A stretch of DNA of 64,000 nucleotides from Methylobacterium mesophilicum. Lineage in GTDB: Bacteria; Pseudomonadota; Alphaproteobacteria; Rhizobiales; Beijerinckiaceae. The stretch covers positions 1 to 64,000 of the forward strand of contig NZ_BPQU01000009.1 of assembly GCF_022179445.1 (NCBI RefSeq), in the 5' to 3' direction. The notes below the pieces were generated by a model that searched no databases, was not told the DNA's origin, and was given only the letters and a program-made list of their open reading frames with translations. Shown one piece after another: positions 1-8,357 of the stretch. The stretch's first letter is position 1; each line of letters starts with the position of its first letter. The translations under genes were made by a program, and so were the position numbers.

Positions 1-116
1 GGGCCTTGCGCTGTCAGGTCCGTCCAGTCCGCAAACGCGTTCTCACACAGCCTCGGTGGGAACCGGACCCTGACCCTTCGCCCTGAAGCGGACGTTCCGG
101 CTCCGACCCAAATGCA

Positions 117-503
117 TCAGCCGGCGACGTCTGCGGACGCGACGCCCATCACCTCCCGGCGTGCGAGAGCCCAGTCGATCAGAGCCTCGATGGACGGCCC
201 GAGCGCAACGCCCATCTCGCTGAGCGCATACTCAACCTTTGGCGGCACCTGGGGGTAGACCGTCCGGGTGACGATGCCGTCCTTCTCCAGCTCCTTGAGC
301 TGCTGGATCAGCATCTTCTGGTTCACGCCCTCGATCCGCTTCTCCAGCTCCGAGAACCGTAGCGGCACCTTCGCGGCAAAGAGCTGGACGATGATGACGA
401 TCTTCCACTTACCCTCCAGCACCCGCAGGGTTTCGCTGGTCGCCGCCGCCCACACGAGCTGCTGCTTTGGGTCTTCGCAGAACCAATCGCGCCCCGAACC
501 CAT
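117..503 (-). CDS. HxlR-family transcriptional regulator
   Basis: A 128-residue winged-helix regulator. The HxlR signature is visible: a Cys near the N-terminus (FCEDP), then LEGKWKIVIIVQLF, then RFSELEKRIEGVNQKML as the recognition helix and a basic wing (GIVTRTVYPQVPPKVEY). Length matches the family (110-130 aa). The ATG at 503 follows a good GGAGG ribosome site. It is divergent from the NAD(P)-binding protein at 609 and the alcohol-dehydrogenase-like gene behind it. HxlR proteins commonly sense electrophiles or quinones through the Cys and repress a divergent oxidoreductase, so that role is inferred here. Confidence 0.9.
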   Translation of the reverse strand: MGSGRDWFCEDPKQQLVWAAATSETLRVLEGKWKIVIIVQLFAAKVPLRFSELEKRIEGVNQKMLIQQLKELEKDGIVTRTVYPQVPPKVEYALSEMGVALGPSIEALIDWALARREVMGVASADVAG

Positions 504-520
504 ACTTACCTCCAGGTGGG

Positions 521-540
521 CTACCCACCTTTTGGTAGGT
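521..540. promoter_or_regulatory. Candidate HxlR operator in divergent promoter
   Basis: Between the two divergent genes lies an inverted repeat CTACC-N8-GGTAG, followed by a further CTACC at 554-560. Symmetry and position, just upstream of the HxlR start, fit an autoregulatory operator. The assignment is inference from position only. Confidence 0.4.
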
Positions 541-608
541 TCTTGCTGATACCTCTACCTACCCATAGTTCCCGCTGCATCGCAACTGACGAGGTCAGGG
601 AACACGGC

Positions 609-1355
609 ATGAAGATCGGCATCGTCGGCATCGGACACATCGGCAAGTCCCTGGCCACGAAGCTCAGTGCGGCCGGACACGATGTGAAGGTGGCCAACTC
701 ACGCGGCCCTGAGACCATCGGGACCGACGTGCTGTCGTCGGGCGCCCGCGCCGTCACGGCACAGGATGCGGTCTCGAATGTCGACGTCGTCATCCTCTCC
801 ATCCCGCCGACCGGCATTCAGAAGATCGCCCCTTTGATCCGGGCGATACCCGAGATGAACGTCGTCATCGACACCTCGAACTATTACCCGATGCGCGATG
901 GGACCATCGACGCCATCGAGGCCGGCCAGGTCGAGAGCCTGTGGGTCTCCGAGCAACTGGGCCGGCCCATCGTCAAGGCCTGGAACGCCATCGGTTCGGG
1001 CTCGCTGGCCGAGAAGGGCTCACCATCCGGTACGCCGGAACGCATCGCCATCCCCGTCGCGGCCGACCGCGAGGATGATCGTCGTGTGGGCATGCGTCTC
1101 GTGGAGGAGACCGGCTTTGACGCCTTCGACGCGGGGTCCCTGGCGGAGTCGTGGCGCCAACAACCCGGTGCGCCGGGCTACTGCACGGATCTGACGCGGG
1201 AGGAGATGCCGGGCGCACTCGCGGCAGCCGACAGGGCCCGCCTACCCAGGCGGCGCGACCTCGTGGTCGCGGTGGTCCAGGAGCGCGTCGGCGACAGCAA
1301 GACCAATCCGGATGCCGAGTTCGGCGTTCGCGTCGCGCGTGCGATCTGCCTCTGA
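609..1355 (+). CDS. NADPH-dependent F420 reductase-like oxidoreductase
   Basis: A 248-residue protein with an N-terminal Rossmann fold (MKIGIVGIGHIGKSLA, the GxGxxG dinucleotide motif). It continues as in the F420H2:NADP oxidoreductase/ProC-like superfamily: VKVANSRGPETI, then SNVDVVILSIPP, then VVIDTSNYYPMRDG. The open frame extends upstream to 516, but the ATG at 609 begins exactly at the Rossmann strand and has AGGG about 8 bases upstream. Known relatives in F420-less bacteria act on other substrates, so the true reaction is unknown. It lies 36 bases upstream of the next oxidoreductase, probably in one operon controlled by the divergent HxlR protein. Confidence 0.85.
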   Translation: MKIGIVGIGHIGKSLATKLSAAGHDVKVANSRGPETIGTDVLSSGARAVTAQDAVSNVDVVILSIPPTGIQKIAPLIRAIPEMNVVIDTSNYYPMRDGTIDAIEAGQVESLWVSEQLGRPIVKAWNAIGSGSLAEKGSPSGTPERIAIPVAADREDDRRVGMRLVEETGFDAFDAGSLAESWRQQPGAPGYCTDLTREEMPGALAAADRARLPRRRDLVVAVVQERVGDSKTNPDAEFGVRVARAICL

Positions 1356-1391
1356 CATCTGACCAGCGCACTCAAGAGAAGGAAATGACCT

Positions 1392-2384
1392 ATGACCCGC
1401 GTTGTACGCTTTCATGAATACGGCTCCGCAGACGTGCTGCGCATCGAGGACATCGAGGTTCCCGGGCCTGCCGCCGATGACGTGCAGATTGCGGTTCGAG
1501 CCATCGGCCTCAATCGGGCGGAGGTGATGTTCCGCAAGGGCGCTTACTTGCAGGAAGCGAACTTCCCCTCGCAGCTCGGCTACGAAGCCGCAGGAACGGT
1601 CAAAGCGACGGGCCGCGACGTGTCCGCTTTCGCCGAAGGCGACGCCGTCAGTGTCATCCCGACGCTCGACATGTCGCGTTGGCCCACCTACGGCGAGGTC
1701 ATCAACATTCCCGCCCGCTACGTCGTGAAGCATCCGGCCGCCCTTTCGTTCGAGAAGGCAGCCGCATCTTGGATGCAGTATGTCACCGCCTGGGGTGCTC
1801 TGATCGATCAGGCGAAACTCACCGCTGGCGATTTCGTCATCGTGTCGGCTGCGTCGAGCAGCGTCGGCATCGCGGCGTTCCAGATCGCCCGCAGCGTCGG
1901 GGCGACGGTGATAGCGACCACCCGCACGAACACCAAGGCGCAGGCGCTGCTCGATGCCGGCGCACATCATGTGATCGCCACGGACGAGGGCGACTTGGCG
2001 GCGCGCGTGAAGGAGATCACCAGCGGTAAGGGAGCCCGCGTGGTGTTCGATCCGATCGGTGGTCCTGCTATCGCGCAATTTGCCGAAGTCATGGCCGTGG
2101 GCGGCATCCTCCTGGAGTATGGCGCCCTCAGCCCGGACGAAGGGCCATTCCCGCAGTTTGCCGTGCTCGGCAAGAGCCTGACCCTGAAGGGATACCTCTA
2201 CACCGAGATCGTCAGCGATGATCAGGCGCTTGCCCGTGCGAAGGCCTTCATCATCGAGGGACTGGAAAGCGGCAAGCTCAATCCGCTGGTGTCGCGGACC
2301 TTCCCGTTCGACCAGATCCAGGAGGCGACCCAATTTCTTGAGTCCAACGAGCAGATCGGCAAGATCGTCCTCACGCTCGATTGA
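1392..2384 (+). CDS. Zinc-type alcohol dehydrogenase / quinone oxidoreductase family (MDR)
   Basis: A 330-residue medium-chain dehydrogenase/reductase. The N-terminal GroES-like domain (VVRFHEYGSADVLRIEDIEV; LNRAEVMFRKG; FPSQLGYEAAGTV) is followed by a Rossmann domain (VSAASSSVGIAAFQIARSVGA) and the C-terminal NEQIGKIVLTLD typical of quinone oxidoreductases. The Cys/His set of catalytic-zinc enzymes is not apparent, so it is probably a zinc-independent NADPH:quinone or enone reductase. It is the second gene of the operon with the F420 reductase-like gene, next to an HxlR regulator, which suggests response to reactive carbonyls or quinones (inference). Confidence 0.88.
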   Translation: MTRVVRFHEYGSADVLRIEDIEVPGPAADDVQIAVRAIGLNRAEVMFRKGAYLQEANFPSQLGYEAAGTVKATGRDVSAFAEGDAVSVIPTLDMSRWPTYGEVINIPARYVVKHPAALSFEKAAASWMQYVTAWGALIDQAKLTAGDFVIVSAASSSVGIAAFQIARSVGATVIATTRTNTKAQALLDAGAHHVIATDEGDLAARVKEITSGKGARVVFDPIGGPAIAQFAEVMAVGGILLEYGALSPDEGPFPQFAVLGKSLTLKGYLYTEIVSDDQALARAKAFIIEGLESGKLNPLVSRTFPFDQIQEATQFLESNEQIGKIVLTLD

Positions 2385-2683
2385 CGACGACGATGCCGGG
2401 CTCTCCAGAGTTCGGCATCGCATCACCTGACGGCGATCGGCTGACGCAGCGTCTACTTGCGGGACAATCTGCCCAGCAGCGGACGTTCCCGACTTCTGCA
2501 ACGGGTCGTGAGTGGCCCCCACGGCTATGTCCGCTCCACGCATCCGCGGTCCGGAAGCGGACGGGCAGGAAACCACCCTTCTCAGACATCACCAGGGCCA
2601 AACGGATCACGTCCAAACCCACAGTCAAGTCCCAACCGCGCGTTATAACGGTGAGAGGCGCAACGAACAGATTGCGGTCGGTC
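2385..2683. other. Intergenic region with GTCCGCT/AGCGGAC hairpin
   Basis: No gene is supported between the convergent oxidoreductase and histidine kinase. It contains an inverted repeat with arms GTCCGCT (2529-2535) and AGCGGAC (2556-2562), followed by GGGCAGG. Related hairpins occur at 31299 and 47172. Confidence 0.5.
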
Positions 2684-4021
2684 TCACGCCGGCAAGGTCA
2701 GCTCCGCCTTCAGCCCGCCGAGATCCGAGCGCCCGAGGGTGAGCCCGCCGCCGTAGAGCTCGGCGAGTTCGAGGGTGATCGGCAGCCCGAAGCCGTGGCC
2801 CGGCACGCCCTCGTCGAGGCGCCGTCCGCGGGCCATGACCGCCTCGGCGGCCTCGGCTTCGAGGCCGGCCCCGTCATCCTCCACGGCGACCCGGACGCCG
2901 CTCGCCTGCGGGAGTGCCGTCACCCGCACCCGGCTGCGGCACCAGCGGCAGGCGTTGTCCACGAGGTTGCCCAGCATCTCGTCGAGGTCCTGCCCCTCGC
3001 AGGGCACCGTGAGGTCGCCCGGCACCGCCAGCTCGATCGCCACGCCCTTCTCGGCGTAGAGGCGCACCAGGGCATCGCGCAGGTCCGAGACCCGGGGCGC
3101 CAGGGGCGTGCGCCCCCGGGCCGAGCCGGCGAGCGCCGCCGCCCGGGCCCGGCGCAGGTGGTGGCGGACCCGCCGGTCCATGTCGTCCACCTGCAGGCGC
3201 AGGGCGCCCCCGGGATCGCGGGCGGGCTCGGCCAGCGCCATCGACAGGGTCGCCAGCGGCGTCTTGAGGGCGTGGGCGAGATTGGCGACGTGGCCGCGGG
3301 CGCGCTCCAGGTTCTGGGCGTTCTGGTCGAGCAGCGCGTTGAGTTCGGCGACCAGCGGCTTGATCTCGGCGGGCTGCTCCTCCGGCACCCGCTCCCGGCG
3401 CCCGGTGCGCACGGCGGCGAGGTCGGCCCGCAGGCGTCGCAGCGGCGCCAGGCCGAGGCGCACCTGCAGGGCCAGCCCGGCGATCAGGCAGAGGCCGAGC
3501 ACCCCGAGCGCCAGGGCCAGGCTGGTCAGCGCCTCGCGCAGGGGCCCGTACAGGGCCGCCCGGGGCGCCGCCGCGACGATCGTGGCGGGGGGCGTACCCG
3601 GCACGTCGAGGATTCGCAGGATCAGCCGCTCCCCCCGCGGCCCGGTGCCGTCCGCGGGATGCGGGCGGTCGGGCTCGTCGTCGGGGCCCGGCTCGGTGAC
3701 GGTGATGTGGCCGCCCCGCAGGGAACCCGAGCCGAAGGTCTCGCCCCCCCGGCGCACCTCCCAGGCCCAGCCGGGCCCGTCCCGGTCGAAGGGCGGCGCA
3801 TCGCGATCCCGGGGCAGAAGGCCCGCCTCCAGGCCGGTCCGCAGCGCGACGATCTGGGCGTCGAGATGCCCTTCGATCTGCCCCCGGACGAAGCGGTGCA
3901 GGATCACCCCGATGGCGAGCCCGGCCACCACGAGCGCCGCCAGCACCAGCGCCAGGGCGGCCACCAGCAGGCGGGTCCGCAGGGAGCGGTGCGGCGGCGG
4001 TCTCTTCTTCGGCGGCGGCAT
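2684..4021 (-). CDS. Sensor histidine kinase (PhoQ/OmpR-partner type)
   Basis: A 445-residue membrane kinase. TM1 is at about residues 20-42 (LLVAALALVLAALVVAGLAI); a periplasmic loop of about 120 residues follows; TM2 is at about 163-187. Then come a HAMP-like linker, a HisKA domain with phospho-acceptor His250 in LAHALKTPL, and a HATPase domain (N-box LVDNACRW, G1 VEDDGAGL, G2 GHGFGLP). The start MPPPKKR is chosen because the regulator stop and this ATG overlap as TGATG at 4019-4023, indicating translational coupling. A longer frame to 4438 merely reads the regulator in another frame. It pairs with the regulator at 4021-4686. Confidence 0.92.
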   Translation of the reverse strand: MPPPKKRPPPHRSLRTRLLVAALALVLAALVVAGLAIGVILHRFVRGQIEGHLDAQIVALRTGLEAGLLPRDRDAPPFDRDGPGWAWEVRRGGETFGSGSLRGGHITVTEPGPDDEPDRPHPADGTGPRGERLILRILDVPGTPPATIVAAAPRAALYGPLREALTSLALALGVLGLCLIAGLALQVRLGLAPLRRLRADLAAVRTGRRERVPEEQPAEIKPLVAELNALLDQNAQNLERARGHVANLAHALKTPLATLSMALAEPARDPGGALRLQVDDMDRRVRHHLRRARAAALAGSARGRTPLAPRVSDLRDALVRLYAEKGVAIELAVPGDLTVPCEGQDLDEMLGNLVDNACRWCRSRVRVTALPQASGVRVAVEDDGAGLEAEAAEAVMARGRRLDEGVPGHGFGLPITLELAELYGGGLTLGRSDLGGLKAELTLPA

Positions 4022-4686
4022 CAGGCCGGATCCGCGTGCAGGCGGTAGCCGTGGCCCCGCACGCTCTCGATCCGCGCGGGGGCGATCTTCCGGCGCAGGC
4101 GGGTGATGATCACCTCCACGGAGTTCGAATCGACATCCGCATCGCCCTCGTAGACCCGCTCGATCAGGTGCGGACGCGGCACCACCGCGTCGCGGTTGAG
4201 CATCAGGCAGGACAGGACCCGCCATTCGAGGCCCGTGAGCTTGAGCGGCAGGCCCTCGTGCTCGAAGGCGCCGAGCCCCGTGTCGAAGCTGAGAGGGCCG
4301 CAGGCGATCCGGCTCGCCCCGCCGCCCTGCGACCGGCGCACCAGGGCGCGCAGGCGGATCACCAGCTCCTCCACCCGGACCGGCTTGACCAGGTAATCGT
4401 CCGCCCCCGCCTTGAAGGCCGCGACCTTGTCGCTCCATCCGTCCCGGGCGGTGAGCACCAGCACCGGCAGCGTCCGCCCGGCGGCGCGCCAGGCGCGCAG
4501 CACCGAGACCCCGTCGCCCTTGGGCAGGCCGAGATCGAGCACCACCGCGTCGTAGCCCTCGGTCTCGCCGAGATGCTGCGCGTCCTCGCCGGTGGCGGCC
4601 CGGTCGAGGACGAAGTTCTCAGCGCGCAGGACCTTGGCCAGTTCGGCAGCCAGGGCCGCGTCGTCCTCCACCAGCAGGATTTTCAA
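4021..4686 (-). CDS. OmpR/PhoP-family response regulator
   Basis: A 221-residue two-domain regulator. The receiver has the acidic pair in LLVEDDAAL, phospho-acceptor Asp51 (VVLDLGLPKGDG), the switch Thr in VLTARD and Lys in DYLVKPV. The C-terminal winged helix ends RLRRKIAPARIESVRGHGYRLH. The start is TTG at 4686 (MKILLVEDD), preceded by GGGGGA about 8 bases upstream. This gives the normal OmpR length, whereas the longer open frame to 5262 does not look coding. It is co-transcribed with the kinase and divergent from the exported protein at 5012, its likely target. Confidence 0.92.
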   Translation of the reverse strand: MKILLVEDDAALAAELAKVLRAENFVLDRAATGEDAQHLGETEGYDAVVLDLGLPKGDGVSVLRAWRAAGRTLPVLVLTARDGWSDKVAAFKAGADDYLVKPVRVEELVIRLRALVRRSQGGGASRIACGPLSFDTGLGAFEHEGLPLKLTGLEWRVLSCLMLNRDAVVPRPHLIERVYEGDADVDSNSVEVIITRLRRKIAPARIESVRGHGYRLHADPA

Positions 4687-4907
4687 GAGTTTGGTCCCCC
4701 CAACCCCGGCTCTACGGCCTTGATTTGACGCGCTCGCTGACGCCGAACCGGTCTCCGCTTCGGCGGCGACCGCTCTCGTGCCGGAAAGCGCGCTGCGACG
4801 GGAAGTTAGGGCCGCCTTCTCACGCTGCCCATCGATTGATCCTCCCGGATCGGCCGGCGCCGCGAAGTCCTTGATCGCCCGCGCGTCTCGGCCATAGGCG
4901 GGCGGAT

Positions 4908-4938
4908 TTAACCGGGCCTGAACCGGACGGTTCAGGCC
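4908..4938. promoter_or_regulatory. Direct-repeat and palindrome operator between response regulator and its likely target
   Basis: TTAACC (4908-4913) and TGAACC (4919-4924) are spaced 11 bases apart, as in OmpR/PhoP tandem half-sites. They overlap a perfect 11-bp inverted repeat, GGCCTGAACCG-GA-CGGTTCAGGCC (4915-4938). It lies in the 325-base divergent region between the regulator at 4686 and the gene at 5012, about 75 bases upstream of the latter. It is probably the binding site of the adjacent regulator. Confidence 0.5.
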
Positions 4939-5011
4939 GGATTCGAGGGGGCGTCTTACGAAGGAGCCACGGACCGATCGGGTCCCGAACCTTCTCAAGA
5001 GGACGACACGG

Positions 5012-5713
5012 ATGAGCGACGACAACACCATCGACGGCACCGCCCGCGAGATCCGCGAGCCGGCCCCCACCACGACAACCAAAAAAATCCCGGGGCGGAC
5101 CTGGAAAATCCCGGGCCGGACCTGGGTGGTGGCCGCGATCGCCGCACCCCTGGCTTTGGGCGCCGCCGGCCTGTCCCTGGCGCAGGGCACCGCGTTCCAG
5201 CCGACGCCGGTGGATCCGGTGGCGATCCAGGCGCTGGCCCCGTCGAGCGCCACCGCCATCAAGGGCGAGGTCGCCGAGATCTACGGCAACAAGTTCGTGG
5301 TCCAGGACCCGACGGGCCGGGCGCTGGTCGAGACCGGCCCCGCCGGCGAGGGCGGCAACCTCGTCGCCAAGGGCGAGGCCGTGACCGTGCAGGGCCGGTT
5401 CGAGACCGGGTTCCTGCATGCCAGCGTGCTGACCCACGGCGACGGCCGCACGGTGGTGATCGGGCCGGCCGGCGGACCTCCGCGGGGCAGCCTCGACTGG
5501 GCCAGGGACAAGCTCGGCCTCGGGCCGAACCCGGACGTGCCGGCGCTGACCGCCGCCGTCCAGGCCGCCGGCTACGGCGACGTGCGGGTGACCGGCCGCG
5601 GGCCGCGCCACCTCGAGGTGGCGGCGAAAGACCGCGACGGGCGCGAGCACCAGCTCCATGTCGGCTTCGACGGCCAGGTCCGCGAGCGGCCGGTCCCGGG
5701 CGCCCGGCTCTGA
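5012..5713 (+). CDS. Membrane-anchored or exported protein with OB-fold-like and PepSY-like regions
   Basis: A 233-residue protein. A polar N-terminus of about 35 residues precedes one hydrophobic segment (WVVAAIAAPLALGAAGLSLA), so it is either anchored or cleaved after AQG. The middle (about 85-150: AIKGEVAEIYGNKFVVQDPTG ... VTVQGRFETGFLHASVL) has the alternating beta pattern of small OB-fold stress proteins. The C-terminus (ALTAAVQAAGYGDVRVTGRGPRHLEVAAKD...) resembles a PepSY repeat. Domain calls are by eye. It is divergent from the two-component pair and probably regulated by it. Similar PepSY/OB proteins commonly neighbour such systems in related bacteria. Confidence 0.7.
   Translation: MSDDNTIDGTAREIREPAPTTTTKKIPGRTWKIPGRTWVVAAIAAPLALGAAGLSLAQGTAFQPTPVDPVAIQALAPSSATAIKGEVAEIYGNKFVVQDPTGRALVETGPAGEGGNLVAKGEAVTVQGRFETGFLHASVLTHGDGRTVVIGPAGGPPRGSLDWARDKLGLGPNPDVPALTAAVQAAGYGDVRVTGRGPRHLEVAAKDRDGREHQLHVGFDGQVRERPVPGARL
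5084..5125 (+). repeat. 21-bp in-frame tandem duplication
   Basis: Two adjacent 21-base units (5084-5104 and 5105-5125) differ at one base. They duplicate seven residues, KIPGRTW, just before the hydrophobic segment of the exported protein. Confidence 0.85.
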
Positions 5714-5834
5714 GCCCTCGCTCGCCTGGATGCGCGTGCCGCCGGACCGATCTCCGGCCCGGCGGTCAGGGCACGATGCAACCGTTTCCCCCCTGCCGCG
5801 TCCTCCTGTCACCCAGCTGAACAGGAGGCACCCC

Positions 5835-6143
5835 TTGGAACCCATGAAGCCGATGGAACCGATGAAGCCAATGAAGCCCATGGAACCGATGAAGGGCATG
5901 GAGCCCTTCTGGCCGAAGGACCTGGGCGATCCCGCGACCAGCGGCTCCCAGAACGGCATGAAATACGCGTTCTTCCCGGACAAGCACCGGCTCCTGATTG
6001 AGCGCGACGGCCAGGTCTCGACCTACGATAGCGGCGACCACCGCATCGGCGGCGTCTCGCAGGCGGACGGCAGCACCCAGTCGCTGACCTTCTCCAGCCA
6101 GAACGGCGACGTGGATCTGGGCTCGCTCAAGAAGCTCGACTGA
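5835..6143 (+). CDS. Small protein with Met-Lys/Glu-Pro repeat N-terminus
   Basis: About 102 residues. The first 24 are a repeat of EPMK/PMEPMK units, followed by a compact acidic/polar domain (FWPKDLGDPATSGSQNGMKYAFFPDKHRLLIERDGQVSTYDSGDHRI...). The TTG at 5835 is favoured because AGGAGG (5823-5828) lies 6 bases upstream. The ATG at 5844 would have 15-base spacing. No signal peptide is seen. It follows the exported protein on the same strand with 121 bases between, possibly in the same regulon. No function recognised; the C-terminal part looks like a small SHOCT-free beta domain found in proteobacterial hypotheticals. Confidence 0.7.
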   Translation: MEPMKPMEPMKPMKPMEPMKGMEPFWPKDLGDPATSGSQNGMKYAFFPDKHRLLIERDGQVSTYDSGDHRIGGVSQADGSTQSLTFSSQNGDVDLGSLKKLD

Positions 6144-6532
6144 CGGTCCAGGCTCCATAAGGCCCGGCACCCAACCCTTTGAAGTGTTGGCCCGAACAGC
6201 TCCGGTCAGCCTAGTTGGCCGGTCGTTACAGAGTCCGCTCCATCAACCGCTCGGTCATCCCGGGCTCCGCCGCGCGGCACCGGGATGACGGGGTTGGGTT
6301 CAGAACGGCCCGCGCAGGGAGGCAGCCTCGAGGGGCGAGCGGCACAGAATGCGGCTGCAACACCCCGGGAGGGCTGGGTTCGGGCCCTTCGGAAACAGGG
6401 CGTTTCGGGTTTGGGACGATGTCTGCGGGTGTTCGACCTGAGGTCGCGAGGCCCGACCGCCTTCCCCTCCGGCGCCGGGCCCTCTAAGCCCGGCCCGGCC
6501 ATGCGAGCCCTCCCGCCGATCCGTCCCGAACC
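6144..6532. other. Intergenic region with REP-like hairpin
   Basis: No gene supported. It contains a perfect 9-bp hairpin, TCATCCCGG (6255-6263) with CCGGGATGA (6280-6288), of the kind scattered between genes in alphaproteobacteria. Confidence 0.5.
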
Positions 6533-8284
6533 ATGCGCGCGCTGATCGATCTCGTTCGCATCATGCGCGCGCGCGACCGGCGGCGGCTCGCCCTGATCGC
6601 GCTGGGCCTGGCGGTCGCGGCGCTGCTGGAGGTGGTCGGCGTCGCCTCGGTGATCCCGTTCCTGACCCTGGTCGGCGACCCCTCGGCGGCGACCCGCGTG
6701 CCGTACCTGGCCCAGGCCCGTGAAATCCTGGGCCTTGCCGACGAGCGCAGCTTCCTGCTGGTCACCGGCGGGGCGGCATTGCTGGCGATCCTGACCACGG
6801 CGGTGGTCAATGCCGGGCTGACCTACGCGCAGCTCCGGTTCACGCATCTGGCCGGCTACGGCTTCAGCCGGCGGATGCTGTTCCGCTATCTCGACCGGGA
6901 GCGGCTGTTCTTCGCCCAGGCCAACAGCGCGGAACTCGCCAAGAACGTCCTGTCCGAGACCGACCGGCTGGTGGTCGGCGTGCTGACGCCGGCCACCGTG
7001 CTCGCCTCCCGGGCGACCTCGGCGCTCGCGGTGATCGCGTTCCTGGTGGCCTACGCGCCGCAGCTCGCCCTGATCCTCGGGGGCGGCTTCGGCGGCCTCT
7101 ATGTCGGGATCTACCTGATCATGCGGGCGCGGCTCGCCCGGCTCGGCGGCCGCTCGGTGGCCGATAACGAGGCCCGGTTCCGGATCGTGCAGGAGACCTT
7201 CGGGGCGCTCACGGAACTCAAGCTCTACGGCCGGGCCGAGGCCTTCGCGGGCCGGTTCGACGCCCCGGCGCGGGCCTACGCGATCGCCACCGCGGAGAGC
7301 CTGCTCACCGGCCAGATGCCCCGCTTCGTGATCGAGGCCCTGGCCTTCGGCGGGGTGATCGTGGTGGTGCTGTTCGCCCTGGCCCAGGGGCTGGATGTGG
7401 CCGGGATCCTGCCGCTGCTGGGCCTGTTCGCCTTCGCGGGCTACCGGATGCTCCCGGCCTTCCAGAACATTTTTACATCCGTCTCCCTGATGCGCTTCTA
7501 CAGCCCGGTGGTGCGGGTGATGGTCGACGCGCTGGCCGACGAGCGTGGCCCGGTCCCCCGCACCGCAGAGCGTCTTCCCTTCACGAAAGGCATCCGTCTG
7601 GAGGGGATCGGCTTCGATTACGGCACCGGCCGGCCGGCGCTGGTCGGCATCGACCTGACGATCCCGGTCAACACCACGATTGGGCTCGCCGGCCGCACCG
7701 GCTCGGGCAAGTCGACCCTGGCGGGCCTGCTGCTGGGGGTGCTCACCCCGGGCACGGGCCGGATCACCGTGGACGGGCGGGTGCTCGACGCCAGCGCCCT
7801 CCCCGCCTGGCAGAACCGGATCGGCTACGTCCCGCAGGACGTCTTCCTCGTGGACGGCACCGTGGCCGAGAACATCGCGCTCGGCCTCGACGCGCCGGAT
7901 CTGCCCGCCGTCGAGCGCGCGGCCCGGCTCGCCGGCGCCCACGATTTCGTGGCCGCCCTGCCCCACGGCTACGGCGCGCGCGTCGGCGAGCGCGGGGCCC
8001 GGCTCTCCGGCGGCCAGCGCCAGCGCCTCGGCATCGCCCGGGCGCTCTACCACGACCCGGACGTGATCGTGTTCGACGAGGCGACCTCGGCGCTGGACGA
8101 CGAGACGCAAGGGGCCGTGATGCGCGCCCTTCGGGCGCTCTCGGGCCGACGCACCCTGATCCTGATCGCCCACCGGCTCTCGACCCTGGAGGGGGCCGAC
8201 GCGGTCCACGTGCTGGAGGCCGGCCGGCTCGTCGCCTCCGGGCCGCCGGAAACGATCCTCCCGGGGTTGGGGAATGTGGCGTGA
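6533..8284 (+). CDS. ABC exporter, fused permease-ATPase
   Basis: A 583-residue half-transporter. The N-terminal half holds six predicted membrane helices (about residues 20-310, from LALIALGLAVAALLEVVGVASVIPFL to the GLFAFAGYRMLPAFQNIF helix). The ATPase domain follows: Walker A GRTGSGKST (about 386-394), Q-loop IGYVPQDVFL, signature LSGGQRQRLG (about 491), Walker B VIVFDEATSALDD (about 512) and H-loop LIAHRL. It would act as a dimer in the inner membrane. Substrate unknown; the ATPase and the short loops resemble polysaccharide/lipid exporters. The next gene, aldose-1-epimerase-like, may fit a sugar-linked substrate (weak inference). Confidence 0.9.
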   Translation: MRALIDLVRIMRARDRRRLALIALGLAVAALLEVVGVASVIPFLTLVGDPSAATRVPYLAQAREILGLADERSFLLVTGGAALLAILTTAVVNAGLTYAQLRFTHLAGYGFSRRMLFRYLDRERLFFAQANSAELAKNVLSETDRLVVGVLTPATVLASRATSALAVIAFLVAYAPQLALILGGGFGGLYVGIYLIMRARLARLGGRSVADNEARFRIVQETFGALTELKLYGRAEAFAGRFDAPARAYAIATAESLLTGQMPRFVIEALAFGGVIVVVLFALAQGLDVAGILPLLGLFAFAGYRMLPAFQNIFTSVSLMRFYSPVVRVMVDALADERGPVPRTAERLPFTKGIRLEGIGFDYGTGRPALVGIDLTIPVNTTIGLAGRTGSGKSTLAGLLLGVLTPGTGRITVDGRVLDASALPAWQNRIGYVPQDVFLVDGTVAENIALGLDAPDLPAVERAARLAGAHDFVAALPHGYGARVGERGARLSGGQRQRLGIARALYHDPDVIVFDEATSALDDETQGAVMRALRALSGRRTLILIAHRLSTLEGADAVHVLEAGRLVASGPPETILPGLGNVA

Positions 8285-8357
8285 GGCGGCGGCCTCCCCT
8301 TGCGTCCCGGCCCGCGTCCGTTACCTCGGCGGTTCGAGGATCGCCCGGGAGGCCCGC

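Noticed and set aside
2381..4048. Long plus-strand open frame opposite the histidine kinase
   Set aside because: It is a high-GC shadow. Its Arg/Gly/Pro-rich composition lacks any domain, while the minus strand encodes a complete kinase.
4686..5262. N-terminal extension of the response regulator
   Set aside because: It has no conserved sequence and runs through the divergent promoter and into the opposite gene. The TTG at 4686 with GGGGGA gives the family length.
6206..8209. 667-residue minus-strand frame opposite the ABC exporter
   Set aside because: Shadow: the plus strand carries every ABC motif in order.
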